Numbered from the stretch's first letter, positions 9,003-18,727 are shown. The stretch is 64,000 nucleotides of DNA from Bacteroidia bacterium (GCA_026391315.1 JAPLDT010000007.1:1-64000); one strand, 5' to 3'. Program-made: numbers and translations. The notes: generated by a model not told the origin, from the letters alone.

Positions 9003-9106
9003 CCTTTTTACTTTATCCTTTATCCTTTTTACTTTATCCTTTATCCTTTTTACTTTATCCTTTATCCTTTTTACTTTCTCCTTTTTACTTTATCCTTTAT
9101 CCTTTT
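9003..9106. repeat. 21-bp pyrimidine-rich tandem repeat between mrdA and rodA
   Basis: About five copies of a 21-bp unit reading TTTTTACTTTATCCTTTATCC, one copy shortened to TTTTTACTTTCTCC. The + strand is almost pure T/C/A. It lies between the mrdA stop and the rodA start, inside an operon, so it would be transcribed as a purine-rich leader. A related AAAAAGGATAAAGTA string occurs at 38672-38690. Confidence 0.85.
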
Positions 9107-9108
9107 AT

Positions 9109-10938
9109 TCAGTCTCCCCCCGTCAAATGCATGGCCGAAATCAGGTCAGCGCTCAGCATACTGGCTTCCAGCGGTTTTCTTTTGGGCGCGATAGAGTCGT
9201 TCAGGTATTTTTCGATAATTAGACTGGCAATTGGAGCGGCATAACGGGCACCCCAAACGCCATTTTCGACGTAAACACATATGGCAATTTTCGGATCATC
9301 TTTTGGTGCAAATGCCACAAAAGCTGAGTGCGCGGCTCCGTGCGGATTTTGGATGGTACCGGTTTTTCCGCAAACGGCTATCCCATCGACTTTGGCGATC
9401 TTTGCAGTACCTCCATCGACTACTTTTTCCATTCCGTCTGCAATAACCTGGAATAAATAGGGATTTGCCTGGGTGACGTGTTTCTCGAAGGAGAGTACTC
9501 TTTCGGTATGGTCAAAATTCTGAATGCTGCGAACAATATGGGGAGCAATGTAATATCCCTTGTTGGCGATGATGGAAACCATATTGGCCAGTTGAAGCGG
9601 CGTCATCAACAACTCTCCCTGCCCGATTGAAAATGACCGGATGGTCATCACATTCCAGTGGCTTTTCCCGTAGATCCGATCGAAATAGGTCCCTTTTGAG
9701 ACGTTACCCGCATTTTCAGCTGTCAAATCCCCACCAATCCTGTGTCCAATACCCAAATCCATCAAATGGTTTCGCCAGGCTTCAAACCCTTCCTCTGCAG
9801 TTGGGTATTTGTTGATTATGGCACGAAAAGCCTGGAAAAAATAGGAGTTGCAGGATTCGCGAATGGCGCTTACCAAAGGAAGAGGGGTTTCATGGTTGTG
9901 TGTGCATTTTATAGGGGTCGATCGGGGACCGTTGCAGGAGTAACGTATTTCCGGCCCCAGCAATCCCTCCTCCAGTCCGATGATGGCATCGGCAAGTTTA
10001 AAGGTCGAACCGGGAGGGTAGGAGGAGGTGATAGCCCTGTTAAGCATTGGTTTCAGTGGATCATTGAACAAGGTGATATAGTTCTTTGTTCTTTCCCGAC
10101 CAACAAACGCGCCCGGATCAAAAGTTGGAGAACTTGCCATAATCATAATTTCCCCAGTAGATGGTTCAATCGCTACAATACTTCCCACTTTTCCGGCAAG
10201 CAGCCGCTCCCCATAGGCTTGAAGATCAGCATGAAGCCCGGAGATAAGGTTTTTCCCGATTACGGCGGCTGTATCCAGCTTTCCTCCCTCAAAAGATCCT
10301 TTGACACGGTTGTGCACATCGACCATCATGTAGGAGATCCCCTTAACCCCCCGAAGCTCATTTTCGTATGCTTGTTCAATACCTGATTTCCCAATGTAGT
10401 CGCCACTTTCGTAGTACCTGTCTTCATCGACTTTCTTCTGATCGACCTCACCAACAAACCCAAGAATGTGAGAGGCAATCATAGCTGGATATTGTCTTAA
10501 TGTACGTGCCTGAATATAAAAACCAGGATATTTGAAAAGCTGCTCCTGTAAGGCTGCATATCGATGGGCTGAGAGTTGCTTGACAATTGCAGAAGGTTTC
10601 CACTTGGAATAACTTCTGGCTTTTTTGATTTCGCTCACCAGTTCTGCCTTATCAACACCCGCGATCCTGCAAAAAGAGAGGGTATCAAAAGCCTTCATCT
10701 CCCTGGGAGTAACCAAAACATCGTAAGCCGCCTGATTGTAAACAATCAACTTGTGGTTACGGTCATATACCAATCCCCTGGCAGGATAATTTATTTGCCT
10801 GCGCAAAACGTTGTTATCTGCTGAAATCTTGTAGGAAGGGTCGATAACCTGAATATAAAACAGCCGGAAGATCATGGCCACGGAAGCCAGGCAAAATATG
10901 CCTATCAGCAAATATTGTCGTTTGGTATAGGTATCCAC
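9109..10938 (-). CDS. mrdA: Penicillin-binding protein 2, elongasome transpeptidase
   Basis: 609 residues, bitopic inner-membrane protein. One N-terminal membrane anchor (about 10-30), a dimerisation domain with the R-G-x-I/L-Y-D-R motif (PARGLVYDRN), and a transpeptidase domain with all three active-site motifs: S-T-F-K in YPPGSTFK, S-C-N in RESCNSYF, and K-T-G-T in CGKTGTIQ. It crosslinks peptidoglycan made by RodA, its downstream neighbour. The start codon is GTG. Upstream mreD ends 183 bp away. Confidence 0.95.
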   Translation of the reverse strand: MDTYTKRQYLLIGIFCLASVAMIFRLFYIQVIDPSYKISADNNVLRRQINYPARGLVYDRNHKLIVYNQAAYDVLVTPREMKAFDTLSFCRIAGVDKAELVSEIKKARSYSKWKPSAIVKQLSAHRYAALQEQLFKYPGFYIQARTLRQYPAMIASHILGFVGEVDQKKVDEDRYYESGDYIGKSGIEQAYENELRGVKGISYMMVDVHNRVKGSFEGGKLDTAAVIGKNLISGLHADLQAYGERLLAGKVGSIVAIEPSTGEIMIMASSPTFDPGAFVGRERTKNYITLFNDPLKPMLNRAITSSYPPGSTFKLADAIIGLEEGLLGPEIRYSCNGPRSTPIKCTHNHETPLPLVSAIRESCNSYFFQAFRAIINKYPTAEEGFEAWRNHLMDLGIGHRIGGDLTAENAGNVSKGTYFDRIYGKSHWNVMTIRSFSIGQGELLMTPLQLANMVSIIANKGYYIAPHIVRSIQNFDHTERVLSFEKHVTQANPYLFQVIADGMEKVVDGGTAKIAKVDGIAVCGKTGTIQNPHGAAHSAFVAFAPKDDPKIAICVYVENGVWGARYAAPIASLIIEKYLNDSIAPKRKPLEASMLSADLISAMHLTGGD

Positions 10939-11121
10939 TATTTCTTTAATTTTCCGTTAGACGAAAATTTATACGTTGTAAGTCAGTTAGTTACAAAAAA
11001 TAATTTCGTCTCTACACGGCAGAAACAGGTAACCAACAGCGCAAAGCTAAAGTAAAGATATTCTCGTCAATATTCTAGCATCAAAGTCAAATACTTGTCG
11101 TTCAAAATTAATTTTTGGGAT

Positions 11122-11628
11122 TTACTTGCGGAAGAATATAAACTGACTGATAACAATCAGCGCAATAGACAAAATCCCGCTCAGGATGGCTCTTGCCAAA
11201 GTGAAAAAGAATCCCTGAAAAGTAAAGGCCTCTAGCATAAACAGCAGGAGGTGATGGATGGCAACAAAAATGGCGGTGTAACTAATGAACCAGTTCAGAC
11301 TCATGGTTGAGATTCTTGGAGCCGAAACTGACTCCCGTGTTTCGCGGGTTGAAATTTCATTTAGAATCACTGGTCTGACAAAGCCAATGACTACACAAAC
11401 GGCCACGTGGACTCCAAGCGTATTGGTGAAGGCATCGACAGAAAGACCTAAAATAAATCCAAGGAATATCAACAAAGCGCGGGGCGTATCATAAGGCAGC
11501 AAAAGCAGGAAAATAAGATAGAAGAATGGTGAGATCATTCTAAATATCAGTATATGATTGAAAATCAGTACTTGAAGTAAGACTGAAACAACAAAAATCA
11601 GTGAATATTTAAGCAGGTTATTTACCAT
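11122..11628 (-). CDS. mreD: Rod shape-determining protein MreD
   Basis: 168 residues with five or six hydrophobic helices, typical MreD size and topology. MreD is an inner-membrane component of the elongasome that balances MreC regulation of PBP2. The family is weakly conserved in sequence, so the call depends strongly on position: it overlaps the end of mreC by 11 bp and precedes mrdA. The ATG is internal to mreC, consistent with translational coupling. Confidence 0.9.
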   Translation of the reverse strand: MVNNLLKYSLIFVVSVLLQVLIFNHILIFRMISPFFYLIFLLLLPYDTPRALLIFLGFILGLSVDAFTNTLGVHVAVCVVIGFVRPVILNEISTRETRESVSAPRISTMSLNWFISYTAIFVAIHHLLLFMLEAFTFQGFFFTLARAILSGILSIALIVISQFIFFRK

Positions 11629-12487
11629 CGTTGTTCAATGATTCAAGTTTATTGATCTCTTTTAATTGCCTGTTTTCGACCAGAGCTACCTGAACAATGC
11701 TTTTGAAATCCACAGCCAGGTCGATGTCAATCTTGTAAAAATTGCTGCCCGATCCAAGGGTAAATTCTGAAACTATCCCAATTTCCAGACCTTCAGGGAA
11801 GCTGGAGGAGAATCCGGTTGTGACGACAGTATCTCCATTCTGGACCGGAACATGGTATGGAATTTCATTTAGCTGAACTTTGCGGTAATCCTTGCCATTC
11901 CAGGAGAGCGATCCAAAGAAGTCGTTGCGTTTGATTTTCGCACTCAGCTTCCATCTTTCATTCAAAATAGATATCACGGTGCTGTAATTATCGCCAACAT
12001 TGGTTACCAAACCGACTACCCTTCCTGCAGAGACCACACCCATATCGGGTTTAACTCCCTGAATACGTCCTTTGTTGAGGGTTAGAAAATTGTGCCGTTG
12101 ATTGATAGAGTTGTTGATTACCCGCGCTGTGGTGAAGAAGTAGACAATTTTATTCAGCGAATCACGCGTCATCGCAATCAGGGGATTGCGCTCACTCAAA
12201 TAGCTCTGGCGGGAATTGTTTGTTCCCCTGAGCTGATAGTGCTGAAGTGCAGTGCGCAACTGTGCATTCTCTTCAGCCAGTTCCGTATTCGCTTTTTTGA
12301 GGTCGAAAACCTGGAACACACCGATAAAGTTCTCGAAAAAGTAACCACTTATACCATTGCTGGATGTTAGAAACTTAGCTTGCTGGTAGTTGTTGTAAGA
12401 AACAACCATGGAAAGCGAGAATATTTCTAAAATTAAAAAAAGGAATATGTAATGATATCTTAGGATTAACCTGAAAAGATTCCTCAT
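11618..12487 (-). CDS. mreC: Rod shape-determining protein MreC
   Basis: 289 residues. An N-terminal membrane anchor (about 13-32), a coiled-coil stretch (about 60-90, KANTELAEENAQLR), then the beta-rich MreC core with VISAGRVVGLV-type and GDTVVTTGFSSSFPEG motifs. MreC forms periplasmic filaments linking MreB to PBP2. Located 36 bp after mreB in a standard mreBCD order; overlaps mreD. Confidence 0.95.
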   Translation of the reverse strand: MRNLFRLILRYHYIFLFLILEIFSLSMVVSYNNYQQAKFLTSSNGISGYFFENFIGVFQVFDLKKANTELAEENAQLRTALQHYQLRGTNNSRQSYLSERNPLIAMTRDSLNKIVYFFTTARVINNSINQRHNFLTLNKGRIQGVKPDMGVVSAGRVVGLVTNVGDNYSTVISILNERWKLSAKIKRNDFFGSLSWNGKDYRKVQLNEIPYHVPVQNGDTVVTTGFSSSFPEGLEIGIVSEFTLGSGSNFYKIDIDLAVDFKSIVQVALVENRQLKEINKLESLNNDGK

Positions 12488-12523
12488 ATTTTAATTACAA
12501 ATGGCTCTATGGTAGAAATACAA

Positions 12524-13546
12524 TTATCGGAGCAAGAAAGAGAATTTATCCACGTTTTTGAGTGCCACACCGGTACCACGGGCTACAGCGCGCAACGGAT
12601 CTTCTGCAATCCTGAACGGGATGTTAAACTTCTCATACAGCCTTTTGTCCAGTCCACGCAGCAAAGCTCCACCACCGGCAAGCCAGATACCTCTCTTGTA
12701 AATATCGGCATAGAGTTCAGGTGGAGTATGTTCAAGGGCGTTGGTAATTGCAGTCTCAATTTTTGAAATTGATTTATCCAGACAGTGGGCAATTTCGGTG
12801 TAGGTAACGTGAACGTCGATAGGCATGGCTGTCATCTGGTTCGGACCCTTTACAATCATGTCTGCCGGTGGATCGTCCAGTTCAGTCATGGCGGAGCCGA
12901 CCACGATCTTGATCTCTTCCGCAGTTCTTTCGCCAATTTTGACATTGTGCTGGTGACGCATGTGTTCCATAATATCGGCAGTCAGATCATCACCTGCAAT
13001 CCGGATGGATTTGTTGGTAACGATCCCTCCCAGCGAGATAACGGCAATTTCGGTAGTACCTCCACCGATGTCGACTACCATGTTTCCTTCCGGAGCTTCC
13101 ACATCGAGACCGATTCCGATGGCGGCAGCCATGGGCTCGTAAATCATGTAAACATCCCGTCCTCCTGCATGTTCAGCTGAGTCTCGTACGGCACGGATTT
13201 CAACTTCCGTGGATCCTGACGGGATACAGATGACCATTTTAAGAGCCGGAGCAAAAAATCTTTTTTTAGGATTGATCATCTTGATCATTCCGCGGATCAT
13301 CTGCTCTGCAGCATTAAAATCTGCAATAACGCCATCACGCAAAGGGCGGATGGTTTTAAGGTTTGAGTGCGTTTTACCCTGCATCTGGCGTGCTTTTTCG
13401 CCGATGGCAACCAGCTTCTCTGTTTTGGTGTCGATGGTTACGACCGATGGCTCATCCACCACAACTTTTCCGTTGTAGATGATGATCGTGTTGGCCGTAC
13501 CGAGGTCAATCGCAATCTCTTGTGTCAGAAATGAAAAGAAACTCAT
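12524..13546 (-). CDS. mreB: Actin-like cell-shape protein MreB
   Basis: 340 residues, full MreB length. Actin-fold nucleotide motifs are clear: phosphate-1 IDLGTANTII near residue 15, phosphate-2 VVDIGGGTTEIAV near 160, and the adenosine motif WLAGGGALLRGLD near 290. It assembles membrane-associated filaments that orient cell-wall synthesis. It lies only 16 bp after purH, so the rod operon is probably co-transcribed with purH, as well as possibly from its own promoter. Confidence 0.97.
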   Translation of the reverse strand: MSFFSFLTQEIAIDLGTANTIIIYNGKVVVDEPSVVTIDTKTEKLVAIGEKARQMQGKTHSNLKTIRPLRDGVIADFNAAEQMIRGMIKMINPKKRFFAPALKMVICIPSGSTEVEIRAVRDSAEHAGGRDVYMIYEPMAAAIGIGLDVEAPEGNMVVDIGGGTTEIAVISLGGIVTNKSIRIAGDDLTADIMEHMRHQHNVKIGERTAEEIKIVVGSAMTELDDPPADMIVKGPNQMTAMPIDVHVTYTEIAHCLDKSISKIETAITNALEHTPPELYADIYKRGIWLAGGGALLRGLDKRLYEKFNIPFRIAEDPLRAVARGTGVALKNVDKFSFLLR

Positions 13547-13562
13547 ATATTATTTATTTATT

Positions 13563-15086
13563 TTAATGTTTAAAATGTCTGAATCCTGTTGTCACCATCG
13601 ACATTTGATGGTTGTTGCAGAACTCAACAGATAACTTGTCCCTTATTGATCCTCCTGGCTGAATAACTGAAGTAATTCCTTCGTTGTGAGCAATTTCAAC
13701 ACAGTCTGGAAAAGGAAAGAATGCGTCAGATGACATTACAGCGCCTTTAAGTTCAAAATGGAAAGATTTTGCCTTATCGATGGCCTGTCTCAATGCATCG
13801 ACCCTTGATGTCTGACCAACTCCACTTGCAAGCAGTTGTTTCCCCTTTGCCAGTACAATGGTATTAGATTTTGACTGTTTAACCAAACGATTGGCAAACA
13901 AAAGATCAGAAATTTCCTCTTTTTTTGGAGAAGTGATTGTGACCGACTTAAGATCGGCTTCAGTCTCCCTTTTAGAATCACGGTCCTGAACTATTACTCC
14001 ATTTAATACGGTTCTATATTGCTGAGGTTGAGTATTTTCTGGCTTTCTTACCAAAACGATCAGATTCTTCTTCCCTTGGAAAATTTCCAGGGCTTCCTGA
14101 GAATATTTTGGTGCAATGATCACTTCAAAGAATATTTTCGCTGCCTCTTCGGCTGTGGCGCCATCAACGTCCTTGTTGGTAACAAAAATTCCACCGTAAG
14201 CAGAAACCGGATCACCCGCAAGGGCAGCGTGAAACGCCTCCGTAACATTGTTGCGCGAGGCACAACCACAGGCATTGTTGTGTTTCAGAATGGCAAAGGT
14301 TGTCTCGGTAAACTCGTCAATCAGGTTCACGGCAGCGTCGATGTCCAACAGGTTATTGTAGGAAATCTCCTTCCCCTGAAGCTGTTCAAACATTGCTTCG
14401 AAGTCGCCAAAGAAAACTCCCTTTTGGTGAGGATTTTCACCATATCTGAGTGGTTTTGCCAGGTTATAACTTTCGCGGAAATTGTCGCTCGTTTCGCCTG
14501 CAAAATATTTGAAGATAGAAGTGTCGTAATGGGAAGAAGTTGCGAACGCCTCCGCAGCAAATTGCCTGCGGTCGGCCAGGGAGGTAGCACAAGCTTGTTG
14601 ATTAAGAAGTTCCAATAATTTACCGTATTGTCCCTGATGAGAAACAATTAAGACATCTTTGTGATTTTTTGCAGCTGCCCTGATAAGGGAGATTCCGCCA
14701 ATATCTATCTTCTCAACAATATCCACATCCGGGGCACCTGATTTGACTGTTGCTTCGAATGGGTAGAGGTCGACAATTACCAGATCAATCTCGGGAATGG
14801 CATACTCCAATAGCTGCGATTTGTCCCCTTCGTTTTCCCTGCGGGCCAAAATTCCGCCAAAAACTTTGGGATGAAGTGTCTTGACCCTGCCGCCCAGGAT
14901 GGATGGATATCCGGTTAATTCCTCAACTGCTGTGACCGGAATTTTCAGCTCTTCAATAAATTGTTTTGTTCCTCCGGTTGAGTAGAGCTTTACCCCGGAT
15001 TTATTCAATTTTTCAACGATCTCCCCCAATTCGTCTTTGTAGTATACCGATATTAAAGCAGACTTTATATTTTTTAAATTACTCAT
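13563..15086 (-). CDS. purH: Bifunctional AICAR formyltransferase/IMP cyclohydrolase
   Basis: 507 residues from the ATG at 15086. It catalyses the last two steps of de novo IMP synthesis in the cytoplasm. N-terminal MGS-like cyclohydrolase domain (about 1-195: IKSALISVYYK, LYSTGGT, TLHPKVFGGIL) and C-terminal AICARFT domain with LRYGENPHQKG, LKHNNACGCA and the final SDAFFPFPD/IQPGGSIRD motifs. A longer frame opens at 15155, but the chosen ATG has an AAGGA site 7 bp upstream, begins with the conserved family N-terminus, and lies just behind a TAnnTTTG box, so the 23-residue extension is not used. Confidence 0.95.
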   Translation of the reverse strand: MSNLKNIKSALISVYYKDELGEIVEKLNKSGVKLYSTGGTKQFIEELKIPVTAVEELTGYPSILGGRVKTLHPKVFGGILARRENEGDKSQLLEYAIPEIDLVIVDLYPFEATVKSGAPDVDIVEKIDIGGISLIRAAAKNHKDVLIVSHQGQYGKLLELLNQQACATSLADRRQFAAEAFATSSHYDTSIFKYFAGETSDNFRESYNLAKPLRYGENPHQKGVFFGDFEAMFEQLQGKEISYNNLLDIDAAVNLIDEFTETTFAILKHNNACGCASRNNVTEAFHAALAGDPVSAYGGIFVTNKDVDGATAEEAAKIFFEVIIAPKYSQEALEIFQGKKNLIVLVRKPENTQPQQYRTVLNGVIVQDRDSKRETEADLKSVTITSPKKEEISDLLFANRLVKQSKSNTIVLAKGKQLLASGVGQTSRVDALRQAIDKAKSFHFELKGAVMSSDAFFPFPDCVEIAHNEGITSVIQPGGSIRDKLSVEFCNNHQMSMVTTGFRHFKH

Positions 15087-15110
15087 TCTTAATTCCTTAA
15101 AAATTTTCCA

Positions 15111-15118
15111 CAAAAGTA
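15111..15118 (-). promoter_or_regulatory. TAnnTTTG -7 box of purH (and the rod operon)
   Basis: On the minus strand this reads TACTTTTG, an exact Bacteroidota -7 box, 25 bp before the purH ATG. No good TTTG -33 box is seen at the proper distance. It supports the short purH start. Confidence 0.5.
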
Positions 15119-15158
15119 ATAAAAAATGTTTTAACTTTCGGGTGAAATCAACCAACGT

Positions 15159-16409
15159 ATGTTATTTATAAGGCTGTTTCTGGAAAGTTTTCGTTTTGCG
15201 TACAACTCTTTGGTTGTAAATCAACTCAGGACATTTCTCTCACTTTTGGGTATTACAATCGGTATTTTTTGTATCATATCAGTCTTTACTATAATCGATT
15301 CCCTTGAGAGGACGATTCGAAACAGCATGGAAAAACTGGGCAGCAATGTGGTTTATGTTCAGAAATGGCCCTGGGCCCCACCTCCGGGCGAAACGGATTA
15401 TCCCTGGTGGAAATACCTGAACCGACCGGTTCCCAAATTCAGTGAAACAGTTGAAATCAAAAGGAGATCAAAACTGTCGCAGAATGTGGTCTTTTTCCAG
15501 GGCTTTAACCGGACTGTTCAATTTGGCACCAACAAAGCTGAAAATGTAACCATACTTGGGGGGTCCTCCGGATTGATAGAGACATGGGGATTAAAAATAT
15601 CTTTTGGCAGACCTATGTCAGAAGAAGAGCTGGATGGTTTCAACAACCTTGGCATGATGGGTTCCGAACTGGCTGCCCAACTCTTTCCGGGTAGTACTGC
15701 TGTCGGAAGAAGTGTAAAAATACAGGGATTTACCATATTAATTGTTGGCGTTTTCGAAAAAATGGGGGAAGATATGTTCGGTACCAGCATGGACAACAGG
15801 GTACTTATCCCTGTCAAATTTGCCCACCGTATGGTGGATCCCAATATGGACGCAGGTCAGAGTATTATTGTTAAAGGAAAGAATGAAATAGTTGCTGCAA
15901 GGCTAACGGAGGAGTTGGAAGGAATCATGAGATCCATTCACAGAATTAAACCTTCAGAAGAAAATGATTTTGCACTGAACGAGGTTAGTCTGATTTCTGG
16001 TCAGCTGGAAGGCGTCTTTAAAGTTTTAAATATTGCTGGATGGATCATTGGTGGATTTTCCATTCTCGTGGGCGGTTTTGGAATTGCCAATATCATGTTT
16101 GTTTCTGTCAAGGAACGTACCAAAATTATAGGAATTCAGAAAGCAATGGGGGCTAAAAACCGGTTTATCATGCTGGAATTTCTGTTTGAAGCCACCGTTC
16201 TGTCACTAATTGGAGGTCTGATCGGCTTAATGCTCATCTATATTGGCACTTACATAGCCAAAGAAAGTCTTGATTTTGAATTTGTGCTGACAGCAGGGAA
16301 TATTGCCACCGGATTGATTATCAGTATTTCCATTGGTTTGATTGCAGGTTTGGTGCCAGCCCGATCTGCTGCCAGACTGGATCCGGTTACGGCAATGAAT
16401 AGTGTTTGA
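15159..16409 (+). CDS. MacB/FtsX-type ABC transporter permease
   Basis: 416 residues: one N-terminal TM (about 22-45), a MacB-PCD periplasmic domain (about 50-270), then three C-terminal TM helices with the FtsX motif (FGIANIMFVSVKERTKIIGIQKAMGAK) and the C-terminal PARSAARLDPVTAM signature. Such permeases export lipids, peptides or drugs or drive envelope processes by mechanotransmission. No ATPase gene is adjacent, so the partner must be elsewhere. Divergent from purH with 72 bp between starts; no partner gene follows in the same operon. Confidence 0.88.
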   Translation: MLFIRLFLESFRFAYNSLVVNQLRTFLSLLGITIGIFCIISVFTIIDSLERTIRNSMEKLGSNVVYVQKWPWAPPPGETDYPWWKYLNRPVPKFSETVEIKRRSKLSQNVVFFQGFNRTVQFGTNKAENVTILGGSSGLIETWGLKISFGRPMSEEELDGFNNLGMMGSELAAQLFPGSTAVGRSVKIQGFTILIVGVFEKMGEDMFGTSMDNRVLIPVKFAHRMVDPNMDAGQSIIVKGKNEIVAARLTEELEGIMRSIHRIKPSEENDFALNEVSLISGQLEGVFKVLNIAGWIIGGFSILVGGFGIANIMFVSVKERTKIIGIQKAMGAKNRFIMLEFLFEATVLSLIGGLIGLMLIYIGTYIAKESLDFEFVLTAGNIATGLIISISIGLIAGLVPARSAARLDPVTAMNSV

Positions 16410-16413
16410 AAAA

Positions 16414-16588
16414 GTTATGAGTTATAAGTTATGAGTTATGAGATTTGGCCAAAGTTGAGAATCAAATCAAGTTAATTGTAATTGCGATATTAATTTTTAT
16501 TGTGATAATTGCTTCTATCGTTATAACAGCCGTATTTTCAATTTAATTATAATGTCCTAATCCGGATTGCAGCGTCATAACTCATAAC
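16414..16588. repeat. TTATGAG heptad repeats in inverted orientation
   Basis: Forward units of GTTATGAG/GTTATAAG at 16414-16442 face an inverted copy (GTCATAACTCATAAC) at 16574-16588 that overlaps the rsmA stop codon. The arms can pair, and they lie between convergent genes, so they may act as a terminator. The same family is found at 48056-48170. Confidence 0.6.
16445..16546 (+). CDS. Possible 33-residue single-TM peptide
   Basis: A short frame from TTG at 16445 encodes a Lys/Glu-bearing start (MAKVENQIK) followed by an unbroken hydrophobic helix of about 22 residues (IVIAILIFIVIIASIVITAV) and a stop. The composition is that of a real small membrane peptide. However, it uses a TTG start, has no clear ribosome site, and sits among repeats. 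It could equally be chance in AT-rich DNA or a gene remnant. Confidence 0.2.
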   Translation: MAKVENQIKLIVIAILIFIVIIASIVITAVFSI

Positions 16589-17358
16589 AACTTCTCAATC
16601 TCATTGGTGAGATGGATGAACTCTTCCACAGAGAGTTGTTCGGGCCGACGGGTCAGGGTGTGGGCATTCAGTTCGTCATAGCGGGGCGTGAAGCTTTTGA
16701 TGCTGTTTCGCAGCATCTTCCTTCGTTGGTTAAAAGCTTGTTTGACAACGGATTTAAAAAGCTTTTCATTACAACCCAAATTGGTTCTGCCATTGGCTGT
16801 AAGACGGATTACCGCTGATTTTACTTTCGGCGGTGGATCGAAAACATCTTCGTTCACTGTGAAAAGGTATTCAACCTTGTACCAGGCCTGGAGAAGTACA
16901 CTCAAAATGCCGTAGGTTTTGCTTCCCGGTCCATGACAGATGCGTTCGGCCACCTCTTTCTGAAGCATGCCGACTACTTCCGGAATCAACTCTTTGTTGT
17001 CCAGTACTTTGAATAAGATCTGAGAAGAGATGTTGTAGGGAAAATTTCCAATCAGCGAAAATGGGGTAGTGGAATAGTTGGCCCTTAAATCCATTTGCAG
17101 AAAGTCACCTTCCAGAATATGTCCCTCCAGTTCGGGTAGATAAGCTTTGAGGTAACTTACAGATTCACGGTCGATCTCCACAACGGTTGTCTCAATATTG
17201 GTCTTTTGTAACAGAAAACGGGTAAGAACGCCCATTCCCGGACCAACCTCCAAAACCTTGTGGCGATCGCCCATAACCAGGGCATCGACAATATCAGCAG
17301 CAATCTGATGATCCCGAAGAAAATGTTGTCCAAGTCCTTTTTTAGCTCTTACCTGCAT
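16582..17358 (-). CDS. rsmA: 16S rRNA dimethyladenosine transferase RsmA/KsgA
   Basis: 258 residues. It dimethylates two adjacent adenines near the 3' end of 16S rRNA during 30S maturation. Seen: KKGLGQHFLRD at the N-terminus, the SAM motif VLEVGPGMGVLT, the catalytic motif IGNFPYNISSQI (N-x-P-Y), and the C-terminal FNQRRKMLRNS helix typical of KsgA. Complete and of normal length. Convergent with the upstream permease gene and divergent from the next. Confidence 0.96.
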   Translation of the reverse strand: MQVRAKKGLGQHFLRDHQIAADIVDALVMGDRHKVLEVGPGMGVLTRFLLQKTNIETTVVEIDRESVSYLKAYLPELEGHILEGDFLQMDLRANYSTTPFSLIGNFPYNISSQILFKVLDNKELIPEVVGMLQKEVAERICHGPGSKTYGILSVLLQAWYKVEYLFTVNEDVFDPPPKVKSAVIRLTANGRTNLGCNEKLFKSVVKQAFNQRRKMLRNSIKSFTPRYDELNAHTLTRRPEQLSVEEFIHLTNEIEKLL

Positions 17359-17464
17359 TTTGAAAAATTACAAATTAAAAATTAACCTGCATTCATGTCA
17401 AAGGTATTAAAAAGGAGCAATTCGACACAGATATTTTGGTTACTTTTACGCCAAACAAAGGCTT

Positions 17465-18727
17465 GTGTCAAACTTTAATTTCGAACTTTTCATTGCCAGA
17501 AGGATCTTTTCAGAACGTGAAAACAAAAGAAAGTTTTCACGTTCGATCATCTCTTTCGCCCTCTTCGGGATCGCATTCGGGGTAATGATTATGATCTTGT
17601 CTGTAGCAGTTGTGACAGGTTTTAAGAAAGAAATCCGCGACAAGGTTATTGGTTTTGGCTCGCATATTCAGCTCGTAAATTTCGACTCAAACTCCTCGTT
17701 CGAAACGGTACCAGTCAGCAAGAACCAGTTGTGGCTGAAACATTTGACAAGTCTAGAAGGGATCAAACATGTGGAGGTATTCGCCACAAAACCCGGCATC
17801 ATCAAGACAAATGAAGAGATGATGGGGATGGTTCTGAAGGGCGTGGGAGCCGATTACGACTGGAGCTTTTTTAAGGAAAATCTTGTAGCGGGATCGATTT
17901 TTGCTGTCAATGATAGTATCCCTACAGACAAAGTGCTGATTTCCAAACAGGTGGCTTCGTTGATGAAATTGAAGGTGGGCGATCCGGTCTATTGCTACTT
18001 TCTCAACGACAATGCGACAGACCAGCGGATGCGGAAATTTACGGTTTCTGGGATCTATCAGTCCAGCCTGGAGGAGTTTGACCGACTTTTTGTACTTGCA
18101 GACATTCAGCAGGTCAGAAAGTTAAATGGCTGGCGACCCGATGAGATCAGCGGATTTGAGATCTCTATCAATAATTTTGACCAGCTGGATGAAATGACGA
18201 AAAAGGTGAAAGGTCTTACTGTACATTATGCTGAACAGGATTCGGTATTGATGCGGCCGGTGAGCATCACCACCAAGTATCCGCAGATTTTTGACTGGCT
18301 TAATCTGCTCGATATGAATGTGTGGATTATACTGACCTTGATCATATTGGTGGCAGGTTTTAACATGGTCTCAGGATTACTGATACTTATTCTGGAACGA
18401 ACCTCCATGATCGGGACCCTCAAAGCAATGGGAAGCAACAATTATAGTATCAGGAAGGTTTTTCTTTATCTCTCCTTCTTTTTAATCGGACGTGGAATGT
18501 TGTGGGGAAACATTGCAGGCATTGGTTTTTGTCTGCTTCAATCCTATTTTCACATCTTTCATCTGGATCCAACCTCTTATTACCTTGAATATGTGCCAGT
18601 TAATTTCAAAATCATTCATCTTTTGATGCTGAATGCCGGAACTTTGGTGGTAACGCTCTTGATGCTGGTAGTTCCCTCCTGGTATGTGTCAAGAATCTCA
18701 CCTGACAGGGCGCTGCGGTTTGATTAA
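17465..18727 (+). CDS. LolC/LolE-like ABC transporter permease
   Basis: 420 residues: N-terminal IARRIFSERE-N-K typical of LolC/E permeases, TM1 at about 25-50, a large periplasmic domain, and three C-terminal TMs with the FtsX-type motif ILERTSMIGTLKAMGSNN. LolCDE-type systems release lipoproteins from the inner membrane; Bacteroidota carry related single permeases often annotated so. Start codon is GTG. No LolD ATPase is adjacent. The 3' end overlaps the stop of convergent aroK by 4 bp. Confidence 0.88.
   Translation: MSNFNFELFIARRIFSERENKRKFSRSIISFALFGIAFGVMIMILSVAVVTGFKKEIRDKVIGFGSHIQLVNFDSNSSFETVPVSKNQLWLKHLTSLEGIKHVEVFATKPGIIKTNEEMMGMVLKGVGADYDWSFFKENLVAGSIFAVNDSIPTDKVLISKQVASLMKLKVGDPVYCYFLNDNATDQRMRKFTVSGIYQSSLEEFDRLFVLADIQQVRKLNGWRPDEISGFEISINNFDQLDEMTKKVKGLTVHYAEQDSVLMRPVSITTKYPQIFDWLNLLDMNVWIILTLIILVAGFNMVSGLLILILERTSMIGTLKAMGSNNYSIRKVFLYLSFFLIGRGMLWGNIAGIGFCLLQSYFHIFHLDPTSYYLEYVPVNFKIIHLLMLNAGTLVVTLLMLVVPSWYVSRISPDRALRFD

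Noticed and set aside
8970-9194. 74-codon plus-strand frame over the pyrimidine repeat
   Set aside because: Translation of a tandem repeat (FILYPFY units), not a gene.
14019-14618. 199-codon plus-strand frame opposite purH
   Set aside because: Antisense shadow; purH domains are complete in the other strand.
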